Shown here: in pieces, positions 47,794 to 58,870 of the stretch
How the letters are laid out: the number at the start of each line of letters is the position of its first letter
Numbering within the stretch: the first letter of the stretch is position 1
Origin: Patella vulgata
Lineage: Eukaryota > Mollusca > Gastropoda > Patellidae
Length of the DNA: 64,000 nucleotides
Reading direction: 5' to 3'
Assembly (NCBI RefSeq): GCF_932274485.2
Contig: NC_065880.2
Location: 51,260,894-51,324,893, forward strand
Made by a program: the position numbers and the translations under genes
Notes under the pieces: generated by a model
Database searches by the model: none
The model's input: only the letters and a program-made list of their open reading frames with translations
What the model was told of the DNA's origin: nothing

Positions 47794-48582
47794 GGCCAAA
47801 AAAAAAATGTTATGTTTCCGTTAACCCGACCGACCCATTACAAAACCTTGTGAAAATGGCTTTATTATTTGTTGCTATAAATGGATATAAAATGTCATCG
47901 TTCTTTGAATCTGCATTTACCAATTGGAATAAGCGAGTACTGTACAGCGAACGATTATTAAGAACTGTCATACTGTTGACGCAAGATTGCTAACTTACGT
48001 GAAAATCGAGACTACAGGTTTCGTATAGATTTAACACTGCACATCCCAAAAAGCCATAATCCTCACAACCTTCGTTCTACTAAGTAACGGCACGCAATTT
48101 GACAAAAACAAGCTAAGGTATATTTCAAACAGGTGGATAGGATCTGCTCGATTGGTATTTAAAACAAGACAAATAAATTTATTACGGACCTATTTCGTGC
48201 GACAGCACGATATGTTTTTTTAAGTTTTCATCGGGAGTTCTTTCCTTTGAACAAAATGGCCTCCCTACACTATTTTTTTTTTAGCATAGAAAGATTAAAA
48301 AGTCCATTTGCCCCCTAAGAGAATATTTAAATCATAATCTAGCCTATGATACATTTTAAACAATTATCCAAGAATTTCATCCACCAATCTATTCATGCTT
48401 CATGTTCCTCGGCGCCGACTCAACCTAACATAAAATTGAAGATTTTCGCACAGAATATTATGCTACGGTACATCTACTAGATCTAAAAAAACAAAACAAA
48501 AAACCCCAAAAAAACAACCCTACTTACCGACCCTACCCTATTTTCATCCGTTACAGGAAACAGAACCCTTTTTTTTTTGGCC
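47794..48582. mobile_element. 789 bp Harbinger-type MITE
   Basis: The ends are GGCCAAAAAAAAAATG...TGTTTCCGTTAAC on the left and, mirrored, GGCCAAAAAAAAAAGG...TGTTTCCTGTAAC on the right, flanked by TAA on both sides. The 3 bp TAA/TTA target and GGCC...TGTTT ends fit PIF/Harbinger elements. No transposase frame is present. A decayed relative lies at 26381-26560. Confidence 0.65.
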
Positions 48583-50450
48583 TAATATAAAATATATATA
48601 TATATTATTTTAAATGTTAAAAACAGTTGTTAATGAATAGATAAGACCATTAATTGGTATCATCATGTTCAGTCTTGACACTTTAAGACACTTGTGATAC
48701 AGGAAAATGTACTTCGTGAAGTAAATTGATTTTAGCACCAAAAACACCACATTCAGGAAGTTTAATTTCTCTTGTGGAAATTACACCCAAGTCTTTCACC
48801 ATTTCCATTAATTTTTGTCACCTTCTTGTTTACCCATAGTCTTGATATCTGTTATATCAAAGTGTCAGTATTGCATAAAATCTACCGCCTCTTAAAATAA
48901 ATCAATATTAAATTGGTTAAATAATGCAGTAAAGGATATAATTTTCCTCCTTATTTAATTACAGAAGCATTTTGAATATTCATTTCACCATATGGAAATT
49001 GTCCAAATCAAATTGTCTGCCATTTTGTTATATTTTTATCATCAGCATCTTTATGATTATAAAAGATTGGATATGACATTGTGTCTCACCGCAAATTATG
49101 AGAGATAAAGTAATATTTTTTTGTTATCTGAATTGGGAGTTTTGAATGAATTGGTTCATTGATATATTAGAATAAATCCAAAAACTGTATTGTCTGTAAT
49201 TGTATTTGATTTGGGTGTCAAGGGTATATCTGAATCCTCAAGTCATTTCCACATTTACATTTAGTAAATCTGATCAAATGACATATTTGTTTGAAATCAG
49301 GCACAGCAATGTAAATTTTTTCTGTGTACTATATATGCATGCCATCTCCCCCATGACCATTTGAAAATATACCAGTACAAATGCACCATGCCCTTCTCAT
49401 TCACAGATTTTTAGTAAACATTTTGAATACTTTTATTTTTAACATGTATGAATAAAAAAGGGCATTTGGATTGTTCTTGGGGGAAAGGCACTCTATACCA
49501 GGTTTTCGCCACTGGTTTCACTATTCTGCTGATGCCAGAAACACATCATAGAAAGAATGGATTGGAATTCTAGAACATCATTAAAATATCATGACATATT
49601 ATCAAAAAAAATCTACTTCTGCTTGAAAGAATCAATGAGTACAAAAAGTAGCCATTTATTTGCTTGAATACTGCATTATGGTAATTTATATATTTAAAAA
49701 AAAAAAATCAACAAGTTGAAATTGATAAATCCAAGACCCACTTTCCACTAGATTACTCACAATCAATTATTGCTGCAATTCTGTATATTGTACGCTGATG
49801 TACTGGATGCTGTAATCGGACAAGGTTGTTCAAAGAAATGGATAATAATGTGCTATGATTAGGCCAGTTATGTGCAATTATCGTGAGAAATAAGCATGTG
49901 TGCGTGGAAGCAAGTTATGGCCATTTATTGCTGATAATATAATGAGGTATGGTGGTAGCATTTTGTTCAAGTCATCCTCTGAGTTACATAATACATAAAT
50001 ATCTTAACCACTAATATACTTTTTAGGTATATGTTGAACATACACTACAAAATCGATTATTTTTATAATCGGATGATGTGCCCAATACCTTTTAGGGTTT
50101 AAAATAAGTTCTTATCATTATATGATGCACACAAGTTGTAAAGTTTTTCTTGAAGATCTTTTGTTATTTTAATAATAAATAAATGAAATAAATTAATAAA
50201 AAAATGAATAAATAAAAAGGGGGGGGTGTGTCCCTTTTTAATTTAAGTCCAATGGTTTTGACCAAGGGGGTTTCGACCGGATGGGGTTTTGACACAGACC
50301 CATTTAAGGTGCACCCACTAAATGGCAGCAGCTTGGCATGCCTGGAAGTTCTTGTACTTTGGTAGGGTGTAAGACTATGAGATATGACTGAGACTAAAAT
50401 TTGTGGGTCTTTAATCTTCTCTAATATCTAAGGTTGAATTAATCAACACC
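48583..50450. other. AT-rich non-coding stretch with low-complexity tail
   Basis: No gene recognised. An (AATA)n-like run at about 50170-50215 leads into a G8 run (50219-50226). Confidence 0.35.
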
Positions 50451-50930
50451 CATTCACCTAGAAAGAATCGGTTGCCTTGCAAGATATGCCCACATTTTGC
50501 AATAGATGGATGGATATCTGGGAAATAGGGCTCATCCTCTCATTGTTCCAATGTTGCACATTGAATTAGATTTTTTTTTTTAAAAACTGTAGCCTCTATC
50601 ATGTTCACAAGGATCTTGGAAAAGGGGGTATATCACGGATCACCAGGCACAGATTTGAAAGGGGGTGGGGGATCCCCCTTGAGACCAATTAAGCACCCCA
50701 ATGAGAATAGGTCTCCTCAGACCAATGAGACTATGTAAACGCCTCTGTGAGACAAAGTCTCCTCAGACCCCAGACCCAAATTATATATTATCTGAAAGCT
50801 CAGTTACATAAATATTATACGCAGCTGGCTGAAATTTTTTCGCTTCAATTATCACAATATTTTAACTCAACCTTGATTGTGGTCTGACAAACATATATTT
50901 AAATGGTTTTTAAAATAAAATAATCAGCAG
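50451..50930 (-). repeat. Fragment with tandem-core element tail
   Basis: On the minus strand the text at 50475-50515 reads CTATTGCAAAATGTGGGCAT, ATCTTGCAAGGCAACC. This is the tail motif also seen at 61320-61370 and 42170-42208. The rest (about 50590-50800) holds G-rich and short TCTCCTCAGACC doublets without clear identity. Confidence 0.45.
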
Positions 50931-52216
50931 TTGTATGGCACGATATACGGCCACATTTTGCAAGAGATGGATAAAGCTTTAAAAAAAAAAGCGATTTTTC
51001 GTACAATCATGGGTCATAATCCAGGCAGTTATCGTCTGAAATGCACGAATATGGACTGAGATATTTGGGATATAAAGATATATTTTAAGTTTCATCAAAA
51101 TTGGAGAGTCCACAACCTTGGTATTACATACTTTTACACTATTTGTGTACAAGGAGCAACCATTTTATCAGGCAGTTTCGGTCCGATATTCATGAAATTC
51201 GAACTCAACTTTCATTAGGGTGTAGCGATGATAGATTTAAAGGCTTTTTAAAATCAGATAAAAATTGTCACCTCTAGAGGGTCCACAAGCTGAAAATGTG
51301 ATTTTTCATACAATCAGGGGCCATAATCCAGAAAGTTACGGTCCGATATGTGCAAATATTGTAAGGAAGCAAGATCTTAAGATTATAATCATACATTTCA
51401 AGTTTCATCAAAATCAGATAAAAATTGTGACCTCTAGAGTGCCCACAACCTTGGTATTACATACTTTTACACCACTTGTGTACAAGGAGTGGCCATTTTG
51501 TCTGTTAATTTGGGTCAGATTTTTACGAAATTTGAACTTGACCTTCATTGATGTGTAAAGGTGATATATTTAAACGTTTTTTAAAATTGAATGCAAATTG
51601 TGACTTCTAGCATATCCATGAGCTAAGAATACGATTTTTCAAACAAGCAGGGGCCATATTTCAGGAAGTTATGTTCGGTTATGTGCGATTATCGACAGGA
51701 ACCAAGATCTTTGTGATATAAACATAAATTTAAAGTTTCATCAAAATCGGATCAAAATTGTGGCCTCTAGAGGGGCCACAACCTTGATATACCATATTTA
51801 CACTATTTGCGTACGAGTGGCAGCCATTTTGTCCAGCAGTTTTGTCCAGCAGTTTTGGTTTGATTTTCAACCACCATTAGGGTGTAAATGGTGATATATA
51901 CAAACGTTTTTTTCAATCAGATAAAAATTGTGACCATAATTCAGAAAGTTACCATCCGATATGCGTAAATATCGAAAGGAACAAAGATCTTTGGGTTATA
52001 AACATGTTTTTCAAGTTTCATCAAAAACGGATCAAAATTGTGTCCTCTAGAGGGTTCACAACCTTGATATACCATACACTATTTGCATACGAGAGGCAGC
52101 CATTTTGTCTGGCAGTTTTGAACGATTTTCACGAAATTCAAACTCAACCTTCATTATGGTGTAACAGTGATATATTAGAACGCTTGTTTTTAAATCGGAT
52201 AATAATTGTGACCTCT
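50931..52216 (-). mobile_element. Tandem-core element, 300-330 bp units
   Basis: On the minus strand the unit contains AGGTCACAATTTTTATC, GATTTTGATGAAACTT, CCAAAGATCTT, CATAACTTCCTGGATTATGG, TGATTGTACGAAAAATC and TTGTGGACCCTCTAGAGG. Units recur with landmarks near 51000, 51297, 51630 and 51930. The tail motif (CTCTTGCAAAATGTGGCCGT) is at about 50945-50985, and a partial head (ATACACCCACAT on the minus strand) is near 52216-52230. The same unit appears in the opposite orientation at 58866-59110 and 60121-61375. The open frames across it are repeat read-through. Confidence 0.65.
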
Positions 52217-52282
52217 AGATGTGGGTGTATGAAATGGTTATCTAGAAATGTGACCTGCCTTATGTAACATTTTTATAAAATT

Positions 52283-52640
52283 TCACTCCATATCTGTGTT
52301 AAGTAAGAGAAAGCTCAAGCGACTTATGACTCCGTCAGACCGGGTTGGCATCCTACTGCGCTGCTGCGACCCTACGGCGACCAGCAAACATGAACGCGAG
52401 ATAATGTCCCCAAAAATTACAAACTTGAAAAAAGTCACTTTCTCACAGCTTTCCAGGTATGATCGCAGTGCCTTGGCATTTGTTTCGAACATGCTCACCA
52501 TGCTTTTACCATGCTTATGGCGATCTTGACGCACTGTGCGACCATTTTCCGTCGACTGATCTGACGGGGTGGCAGGGCGTTGGGGGGTATAACTTTAGCT
52601 TTCAGAAGGAAAAAACTAACAGCATGTATCACTATTCAGT
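52283..52640. other. GC-richer patch of unknown origin
   Basis: This stretch has markedly more CpG than its surroundings (for example GCGACCCTACGGCGACC and CCGTCGACTGATCTGACGGG) and open frames of 77-83 codons on both strands. Neither translation is recognised. It sits between a tandem-core element and a (TC)n microsatellite. It could be a fragment of an unidentified transposon or an exon. I cannot decide from sequence alone. Confidence 0.35.
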
Positions 52641-52687
52641 ATAATAGCAAGAAATATTTTAGTAGCTGAACTGTCTAAATCATATAG

Positions 52688-52723
<36 letters not shown>
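52688..52723 (+). repeat. (TC)14(CA)4 microsatellite
   Basis: A pure TC run from 52688 to 52715 passes into CACACACAC. Confidence 0.95.
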
Positions 52724-52724
<1 letters not shown>

Positions 52725-53264
52725 AACTTGGTGTAGATGTCCATTAGGTGAATATCTTCAATGATTTCAGTAACTAACATTTTCTGCTAAAACAATCATT
52801 GGTACCAAGTTAGTTTATACATGTTATCGATTGATAAATGTCCAACAATCGAGAAACCACAAGGTAAACATGTAGATTAAAATTATAACCACTCTTATTG
52901 GATTAATAAATAGTCCGACAAAGGGGAAGCAATGACTTCTGTTTAAGATTATATTGATGAAATGTCCGACAAAGGATTAAGTCAGTCAATCATGGCAGAT
53001 TAAGTAGTTAATCAAGGTAGGTGTATAGATAGTATAACACGATAAATACGTTGATCACTTAATAACCTTATAATCAATCCAGCCTATTTTCAATGATAAT
53101 TGGGTTGAGTGGTAGTCATACACTCAGATTCCTGGTCAGACAATATCGGAGGTTTGGAAAATAACGTCGGACATGTCAGGAATATATATGGGTGAAATCC
53201 TATCACTGGTTCTAACTGATGGAGAGTGATGAAACTTAGTGTAGGGTTTAATTACCAGGTACTT

Positions 53265-53520
53265 CCTTTGATCGCCGAATGGTTAGCAGTGCGCTGTATC
53301 ATAAGGCCTGTCATTGAGTCAACTGGCGTGGTTTCGAATCCCCAGTTGTACGTGACAAGGAGTAGGGTCGCCTGTCCAACCTTGTGGGTTTTCTCCGGGT
53401 CCTCCGGTTTCTTCCCACTGCTAAAGACCCATTGGCACAAGCGAATTATTGAAATAAAAAATTAAACCCATATCTTAGTCCCGAAATGACCTAGTTTGGG
53501 TCGAGTGGACGTTAAACCCC

Positions 53521-53552
<32 letters not shown>
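53265..53552 (+). repeat. Full-length-looking tRNA-derived SINE with (CT)n tail
   Basis: The A-box-like CGCCGAATGGTTAGC near 53273 and the B-box-like GGTTTCGAATCCCC near 53330 give the tRNA-type promoter. The body has CTTGTGGGTTTTCTCCGGGT, CCTCCGGTTTCTTCCCACTG, GCTAAAGACCC and GAATTATTGAAAT. The 3' end is CTTAGTCCCGAAATGACC, GTGGACGTTAAACCCCATTT followed by 14 CT repeats (53524-53551). This body is one I recall as widespread in molluscs. I do not assign a family name. The two small frames on both strands are by-products. Confidence 0.8.
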
Positions 53553-53556
<4 letters not shown>

Positions 53557-53589
53557 CATTTTCTACTTAGACTAAGCATACATTATCAG

Positions 53590-53700
53590 TTAAAATGGGG
53601 TTTCAACCTCACTTAAGACAAATGTGAATCATGTTAGTCCCAAAATAACCTAGTTTGTGTCAAGTGGAGGTAAAACCCAATTTCTCTACCTCTCGTTTCT
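53590..53700. repeat. Extra SINE 3' ends in both orientations
   Basis: GTTAGTCCCAAAATAACCTA, GTGGAGGTAAAACCC and TTTCTC at 53633-53690 repeat the 3' end of the SINE just upstream with several differences. TAAAATGGGGTTTCAACCTC at 53593-53612 resembles the mirror of the same terminal block. This points to at least one older SINE end here. Confidence 0.5.
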
Positions 53701-55096
53701 CTTATGAAACCACACCACTCTATAAAAGTGCACACAACCACCTAACCCCACAAGCAGCTAAAGGTAATTTATTAAATCTACTGAAATTATAGAATAGATT
53801 ATTGAGAATAAATCAGCAAAACCTAGGACTTTGAATGTCATAATTAATGACAGAATAAAAAAAACATATTAGATAATTCTTTAAACTGAAAAAGTCTAAA
53901 GGAAAAAATCGGTATTGACCAGTGTACATTTACACCATCACATATTTTGTGATATTTACTAGGCAGTAGGCTAAAGATCATGGTTGGATAAATATATTTC
54001 AACTTGATGTCATATACATGTATCTGAAGACAAAAAATCATCAAAACTGTAATTTAAATATATTACTCTTAAAGAATTTCAGTGTTTTACCAACATCTTC
54101 CATTGATGATGATTTTAGATCATTTGTAGATTTTTTCACATTAAAAGTTTTAAGGAAATAAACATATTAAATGTAGTGGAAGGTGTTTGTCTAGACTTAA
54201 ATTATCTGTACAGATAGTAATTATTGCTACTAGGGGAAAAATATCCTTGGAAGTGTGGAAATAAAAATCGGAGGTTGAACTAAACTAAATCAAGTATCGT
54301 AGATAGAAAATGATATATTTCTTGTGGACAAAATAGGCAAGGTTATTATTACGGATAATAATATTTTTACCCTTTTTTATGGAAGTAATATACTACTATA
54401 CAGAAACAAATGAATATTTGTTCCTCTAAATGCAAATGTCCACAACATCCCTATAGTATCAGATGCTGTGTGTAGATAAAGAATATAGGGTGTTTGTCTG
54501 AACAAGGTTTGACGAGCTATTATGATTGATTACAACAACTATTTGTCTTCATTCTTTCATGGATTTTTCTTCTTCCAGACGACTAATTGATATTGAAGTC
54601 ATCAATATTTGATAAAAATCATTATTCATATTAGATATAATATCCACCATAGCAGACAGGAAAACACAAAACTTTGAGAAGATAAACTTTTAATACAGTA
54701 TTATGTGATACATTCTTCTGCCTTCTATATAATCTTATTAAGTTTTTAAAAACACATTGAATATATTTTATAATTTTGTTCACCTTTAGCAATAGCATAG
54801 GAGAAATTAATCTATTTGACATATGAGAACAGAAAAGTGCCACCACTGCAAACCTTTTCGCAGGAGCGTGTAGCTATGGGGCCAAAATGTTATTGACCAT
54901 ACCTTTCAGCAATTTTATTACAGTAACTGAAAAGATGCTAGTTACTTTCTAAAAATAAAACTTAAGAAACACTGATAATGAAATAAATAATATTTGATTC
55001 TAACATGCTGCAGACACACATTTTTAGCCTTACAACTACACTAGTATTGCAGCTAAATTTTCAAAGATTGTATCAAAGACATTTTTATTGTTGATA
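53701..55096. other. AT-rich non-coding stretch
   Basis: No gene or repeat recognised. Confidence 0.35.
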
Positions 55097-56574
55097 TATA
55101 CTATTCAAAAAAAGTAGGGGATATTTGATTTTTAAGTGTTATTAAAGTCACCCAATGAAACTGACGAAGAAACAAATGACAAAATGAAATGAAGTTCACA
55201 TTCATCGATTTATTCCAAATGATCGTTAGACTAAGTAAGGCACAGACTGACCATTATAAGGGTAAAATGATACCCGGGGTCAAACAGCAAAGTTACCACA
55301 GCATCACAACCAAGTCAGTAACGGGTAAATCCTCCTCTGTTTGCCAAACAAGCATTGATCCGACGTGGCATACTCCTAATGAGACGTCTAAGGTCATTTT
55401 GGTCCAGATTGTCCCATTCCTGTTGCAACGCAGCAGCAAGTTCTTGGACATTGGCAGGACGTTGTTGACGTTGACGTAACCTCTGTCCAAGCATGTCCCA
55501 GACATGCTCGATGGGGGAGAGGTCGGGACTCGGTGCTGGCCAAGGTAATGTGGTGATGTTCTGTTGTTGGAGGTAACCTGTAACGATCCTGGCCCTGTGA
55601 CATCTTGCACAACATGGACTGCCAAGATGTTGTCCCGGTAGTACTGGCCTGTAACACGCCCTGCAACAACATGTAAAGCCGTTCTTCCAGCAACAGTGAT
55701 GCCTCCCCACACCATAACAGAACCACCCCCAAATCGATCATGTCTGATGACGTTAACGTCTTGGAAGCGCTCGTTTCAATGACGCCACACCCTCCTACGT
55801 CTGTCCAAAAAATCAACAGTGAACCTTGACTCATCTGAAAACATCACATTGCTCCAGCGTCGATTATCCCAGTGTTGACGATCACTACACCAACGACGTC
55901 TTGCCTGAATGTGATGATCTCTCAAACAAGGGATCACGCGAGGACGTCGGGCGCGAAGGTGACCCCTATGCAGTCGATTCCGAATCGTCTGGCCACTCAC
56001 TTTCACATCAGTGTCTGTTTGAAGACGAGCGCTGATCTGATTTGCTGTGATGACACGATTTCTCAAGGCCAAGGTACGGATAAATCGATCCTGGGCTTGA
56101 GTTGTCGCCCTTGGTCGACCTGAGCGTGGTCTGTCCTGTACAGATTGTGTATCACGGTATCTGGACCATAGCCTGCTTATGACAGACTGAGAAACATTCA
56201 TCGTCCGCGCCACAACCGCCTGTGTTGTGCCGATCTGTAGCATGCCAAGGGCACGTAACCTTTCATTTTGGGTAAGCCGACGCATATCAAAATTTGTTTT
56301 CTGGTCACTAAAACAATTAAACTGATGTTTCCACCCTGGAATTCAATGCCACAATGACTGTAACATTCAAAGTCAGAGTCGTGCAAATCTTGGGTTGGAC
56401 CCCCATGATGATCACCTGCATTCCATGCGGTAGCTATTGGTGCGTTTGGGCGTCACATGTAACTGGAAATGTTTCTTCTGTTAGGTTCTATAGTGACTTT
56501 TTTCGTAGTCATTTGCATATTTTAGTATTATGCCCCCAAAATCAAATATCCCCTACTTTTTTTGAATAGTATAT
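55097..56574 (-). mobile_element. Tc1-family transposon, disabled copy
   Basis: Both ends carry the inverted repeat ACTATTCAAAAAAAGTAGGG, GATATTTGATTTT, abutting TA. The element is nearly identical to the one at 56684-58217 but lies in the opposite orientation and is about 55 bp shorter. It carries the transposase pseudogene 55315-56285. The differences are a 49 bp deletion and a few substitutions in the gene, plus a 9 bp difference in the 5' untranslated part. That suggests the two copies separated recently. Confidence 0.92.
55315..56285 (-). pseudogene. Tc1 transposase pseudogene
   Basis: It starts MRRLTQNERLRALGMLQIGT at 56285 and ends GGFTRY then stop at 55315, and is 97% or more identical to the intact frame at 56980-57999. 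Two lesions disable it. Around 55776 the codons for Arg-Arg after VWR have become His-stop (CGTCGA in the sister, CATTGA here). Near 55610 a 49 bp deletion removes the segment from PFARRH to just past the second catalytic Asp and shifts the frame. The arithmetic agrees: 971 bp here against 1020 bp in the sister. The N-terminal DNA-binding part (169 residues) could still be translated and might bind the ends without catalysis; that is speculation. Confidence 0.92.
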
Positions 56575-56683
56575 AATATATAGTGACTTTTTTCGTAGTC
56601 ATTTGCATATTTTAGTATTATGCCCCCAAAATCAAATATCCCCTACTTTTTTTGAATAGTATATAATATATACTATATAATAT
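56575..56683. repeat. Duplicated Tc1 5'-end stub between the two elements
   Basis: The 90 bp from TATAGTGACTTTTTTCGTAG through ATTTGCATATTTTAGTATTA to GAATAGTATATAATATA at about 56578-56670 repeats 56489-56580 exactly. It is followed by TATACTATATAA, and then the second element begins. The stub faces the second element's 5' end and makes a tight palindrome at about 56600-56770. Confidence 0.85.
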
Positions 56684-58217
56684 ATACTATTCAAAAAAAG
56701 TAGGGGATATTTGATTTTGGGGGCATAATACTAAAATATGCAAATGACTACGAAAAAAGTCACTATAGAACCTAACAGAAGAAACATTTCCAGTTACATG
56801 TGATGCCCAAACGCACCAATAGCTACCGCATGGAATGCAGGTGATGCTTGGGATCATCATGGGGGTCCAACCCAAGATTTGCACGACTCTGACTTTGAAT
56901 GTTACAGTCATTGTGACATTGAATTCCAGGGTGGAAACATCAGTTTAATTGTTTTAGTGACCAGAAAACAAATTTTGATATGCGTCGGCTTACCCAAAAT
57001 GAAAGGTTACGTGCCCTTGGCATGCTACAGATCGGCACAACACAGGCGGTTGTGGCGCGGACGATGAATGTTTCTCAGTCTGTCATAAGCAGGCTATGGT
57101 CCAGATACCGTGATACACAATCTGTACAGGACAGACCACGCTCAGGTCGACCAAGGGCGACAACTCAAGCCCAGGATCGATTTATCCGTACCTTGGCCTT
57201 GAGAAATCGTGTCATCACAGCAAATCAGATCAGCGCTCGTCTTCAAACAGACACTGGTGTGAGAGTGAGTGGCCAGACGATTCGGAATCGACTGCATAGG
57301 GGTCACCTTCGCGCCCGACGTCCTCGCGTGATCCCTTGTTTGAGAGATCATCACATTCAGGCAAGACGTCGTTGGTGTAGGGATCGTCAACACTGGGATA
57401 ATCGACGCTGGAGCAATGTGATGTTTTCAGATGAGTCAAGGTTCACTGTTGATTTTTTGGACAGACGTAGGAGGGTGTGGCGTCGTCGAAACGAGCGCTT
57501 CCAAGACGTTAACGTCATCAGACATGATCGATTTGGGGGTGGTTCTGTTATGGTGTGGGGAGGCATCACTGTTGCTGGAAGAACGGCTTTACATGTTGTT
57601 GCAGGGCGTGTTACAGGCCAGTACTACCGGGACAACATCTTGGCAGTCCATGTTGTGCCGTTCGCACGACGTCATGGCCGCCGTTTCATCTTCCAGGATG
57701 ACAACGCAAGATGTCACAGGGCCAGGATCGTTACAGGTTACCTCCAACAACAGAACATCACCACATTACCTTGGCCAGCACTGAGTCCCGACCTCTCCCC
57801 CATCGAGCATGTCTGGGACATGCTTGGACAGAGGTTACGTCAACGTCAACAAAGTCCTGCCAATGTCCAAGAACTTGCTGCTGCGTTGCAACAGGAATGG
57901 GACAATCTGGACCAAAATGACCTTAGACGTCTCATTAGGAGTATGCCACGTCGGATCAATGCTTGTTTGGCAAACAGAGGAGGATTTACCCGTTACTGAC
58001 TTGGTTGTGATGCTGTGGTAACTTTGCTGTTTGACCCCGGGTATCATTTTACCCTTATAATGGTCAGTCTGTGCCTTACTTAGTCTAACGATCATTTGGA
58101 ATAAATCGATGAATGTGAACTTCATTTCATTTTGTCATTTGTTTCTTCGTCAGTTTCATTAGGTGACTTTAATAACACTTAAAAATCAAATATCCCCTAC
58201 TTTTTTTGAATAGTATA
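56684..58217 (+). mobile_element. Tc1-family transposon, apparently intact
   Basis: Length is about 1.53 kb with terminal inverted repeats of about 33 bp (ACTATTCAAAAAAAGTAGGG, GATATTTGATTTT) and TA at both ends, the Tc1/mariner target. It holds one uninterrupted 339-residue transposase gene. Size, ends and the DD34E motif all match Tc1-like elements. With the inverted copy at 55097-56574 it forms a palindrome of about 3.1 kb. The open frames on the opposite strand are shadows. Confidence 0.94.
56980..57999 (+). CDS. Tc1-like transposase, 339 aa, DD34E
   Basis: The enzyme would cut its element out at the terminal inverted repeats and insert it at TA dinucleotides. Residues 1-50 form the first helix-turn-helix (QAVVARTMNVSQSVISRLW). 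A GRPR-type minor-groove hook follows at 52-59 (RPRSGRPR), then a second helix-turn-helix at about 60-115 (ITANQISARL...VSGQTIRNRL). The catalytic core has Asp151 (FSDESRF), the Gly-rich GGGSVMVWGGI at 186-196, Asp241 (DDNARCH) and Glu276 (SPIEHVWD), with 34 residues between the last two: the DD34E signature. The usual family length is about 340 residues, so this is full length. ATG is the first in frame and sits just after the 5' untranslated region. There is no intron or stop. The gene is GC-richer than its surroundings, as expected for a mobile newcomer. Activity is plausible but not shown. Confidence 0.96.
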   Translation: MRRLTQNERLRALGMLQIGTTQAVVARTMNVSQSVISRLWSRYRDTQSVQDRPRSGRPRATTQAQDRFIRTLALRNRVITANQISARLQTDTGVRVSGQTIRNRLHRGHLRARRPRVIPCLRDHHIQARRRWCRDRQHWDNRRWSNVMFSDESRFTVDFLDRRRRVWRRRNERFQDVNVIRHDRFGGGSVMVWGGITVAGRTALHVVAGRVTGQYYRDNILAVHVVPFARRHGRRFIFQDDNARCHRARIVTGYLQQQNITTLPWPALSPDLSPIEHVWDMLGQRLRQRQQSPANVQELAAALQQEWDNLDQNDLRRLIRSMPRRINACLANRGGFTRY

Positions 58218-58653
58218 TGATTCAAGAGTTATGGTAAGAATTTACTTTATCCTTTGCTATGTATCAATCGCTATTTGACACTTTTTGACATAGTACTTAT
58301 GATTTATAGTTTAATTTAGTATTCTTGTAGTGAAAAATGCATTTTCAAGAAGGCATACTCTTGAATGAGAAAAAAAGTAGTTTGCAAGGTTAAGTTAAAA
58401 TAGCATCCAATCGTACCCGTAGCTATAAAAACATGCAGGCCAGAAAAACACAATTTCTTTTTAATGGTTTTTTTTTACTGTTGTGTGATTCTTTCATATG
58501 TAAATGTCTTAATTTAAATAAAATTTCATAATATATTCAAAATTAAAATTGTAATAAACAACAACACAGACCAACATGTTTAGCAAGTCTTTGTGGCTAT
58601 ATATAAATCTATGTTTGAATCAGCTGTTATAAATTTTGTTACTGAATTCAGTC
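58218..58653. other. AT-rich non-coding stretch
   Basis: No gene or repeat recognised. Confidence 0.35.
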
Positions 58654-58870
58654 AAGGGATCTTTTAGGTGCATTCTGTGTACACCGGGACCTCATTTTGT
58701 TGTTCCATCCAAATGACTAGACAGCTGTCCTTGTCAAGGCTCTGTACTGCACCACTGGGGAAACCATGCCGGAAAATTGGAATGAACTTTCTCAGCCAAC
58801 ACGTGGAGCAAACGCACGACCTCCGAGCTAGATAGCCAGTGTCTTACCCATTTAGCCACCATGGATCCCT
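58654..58870 (-). repeat. tRNA-derived SINE, 3'-truncated
   Basis: On the minus strand it begins GATCCATGGTGGCTAAATGG (A-box-like TGGCTAAATGG), continues GGTCGTGCGTTTGCTCC at the B-box position, then TTTTCCGGCATGGTTTCCCC, CTAGTCATTTGGATGG, GAGGTCCCGGTGTACAC and stops near AAGATCCCTT. It belongs to the same family as the copies at 34570, 38113 and 38690, and has the best preserved head. Confidence 0.75.

Noticed and set aside
51265-51558. 97-codon open frame
   Set aside because: It is read-through of the 300 bp-family tandem unit, which recurs in the opposite orientation elsewhere.
53265-53345. Possible tRNA gene
   Set aside because: A and B boxes are present but the sequence continues as a SINE and does not fold into a full tRNA with matched acceptor arms.
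57142-57569. Minus-strand frames inside the intact Tc1 element
   Set aside because: Shadows of the GC-rich transposase gene on the other strand.
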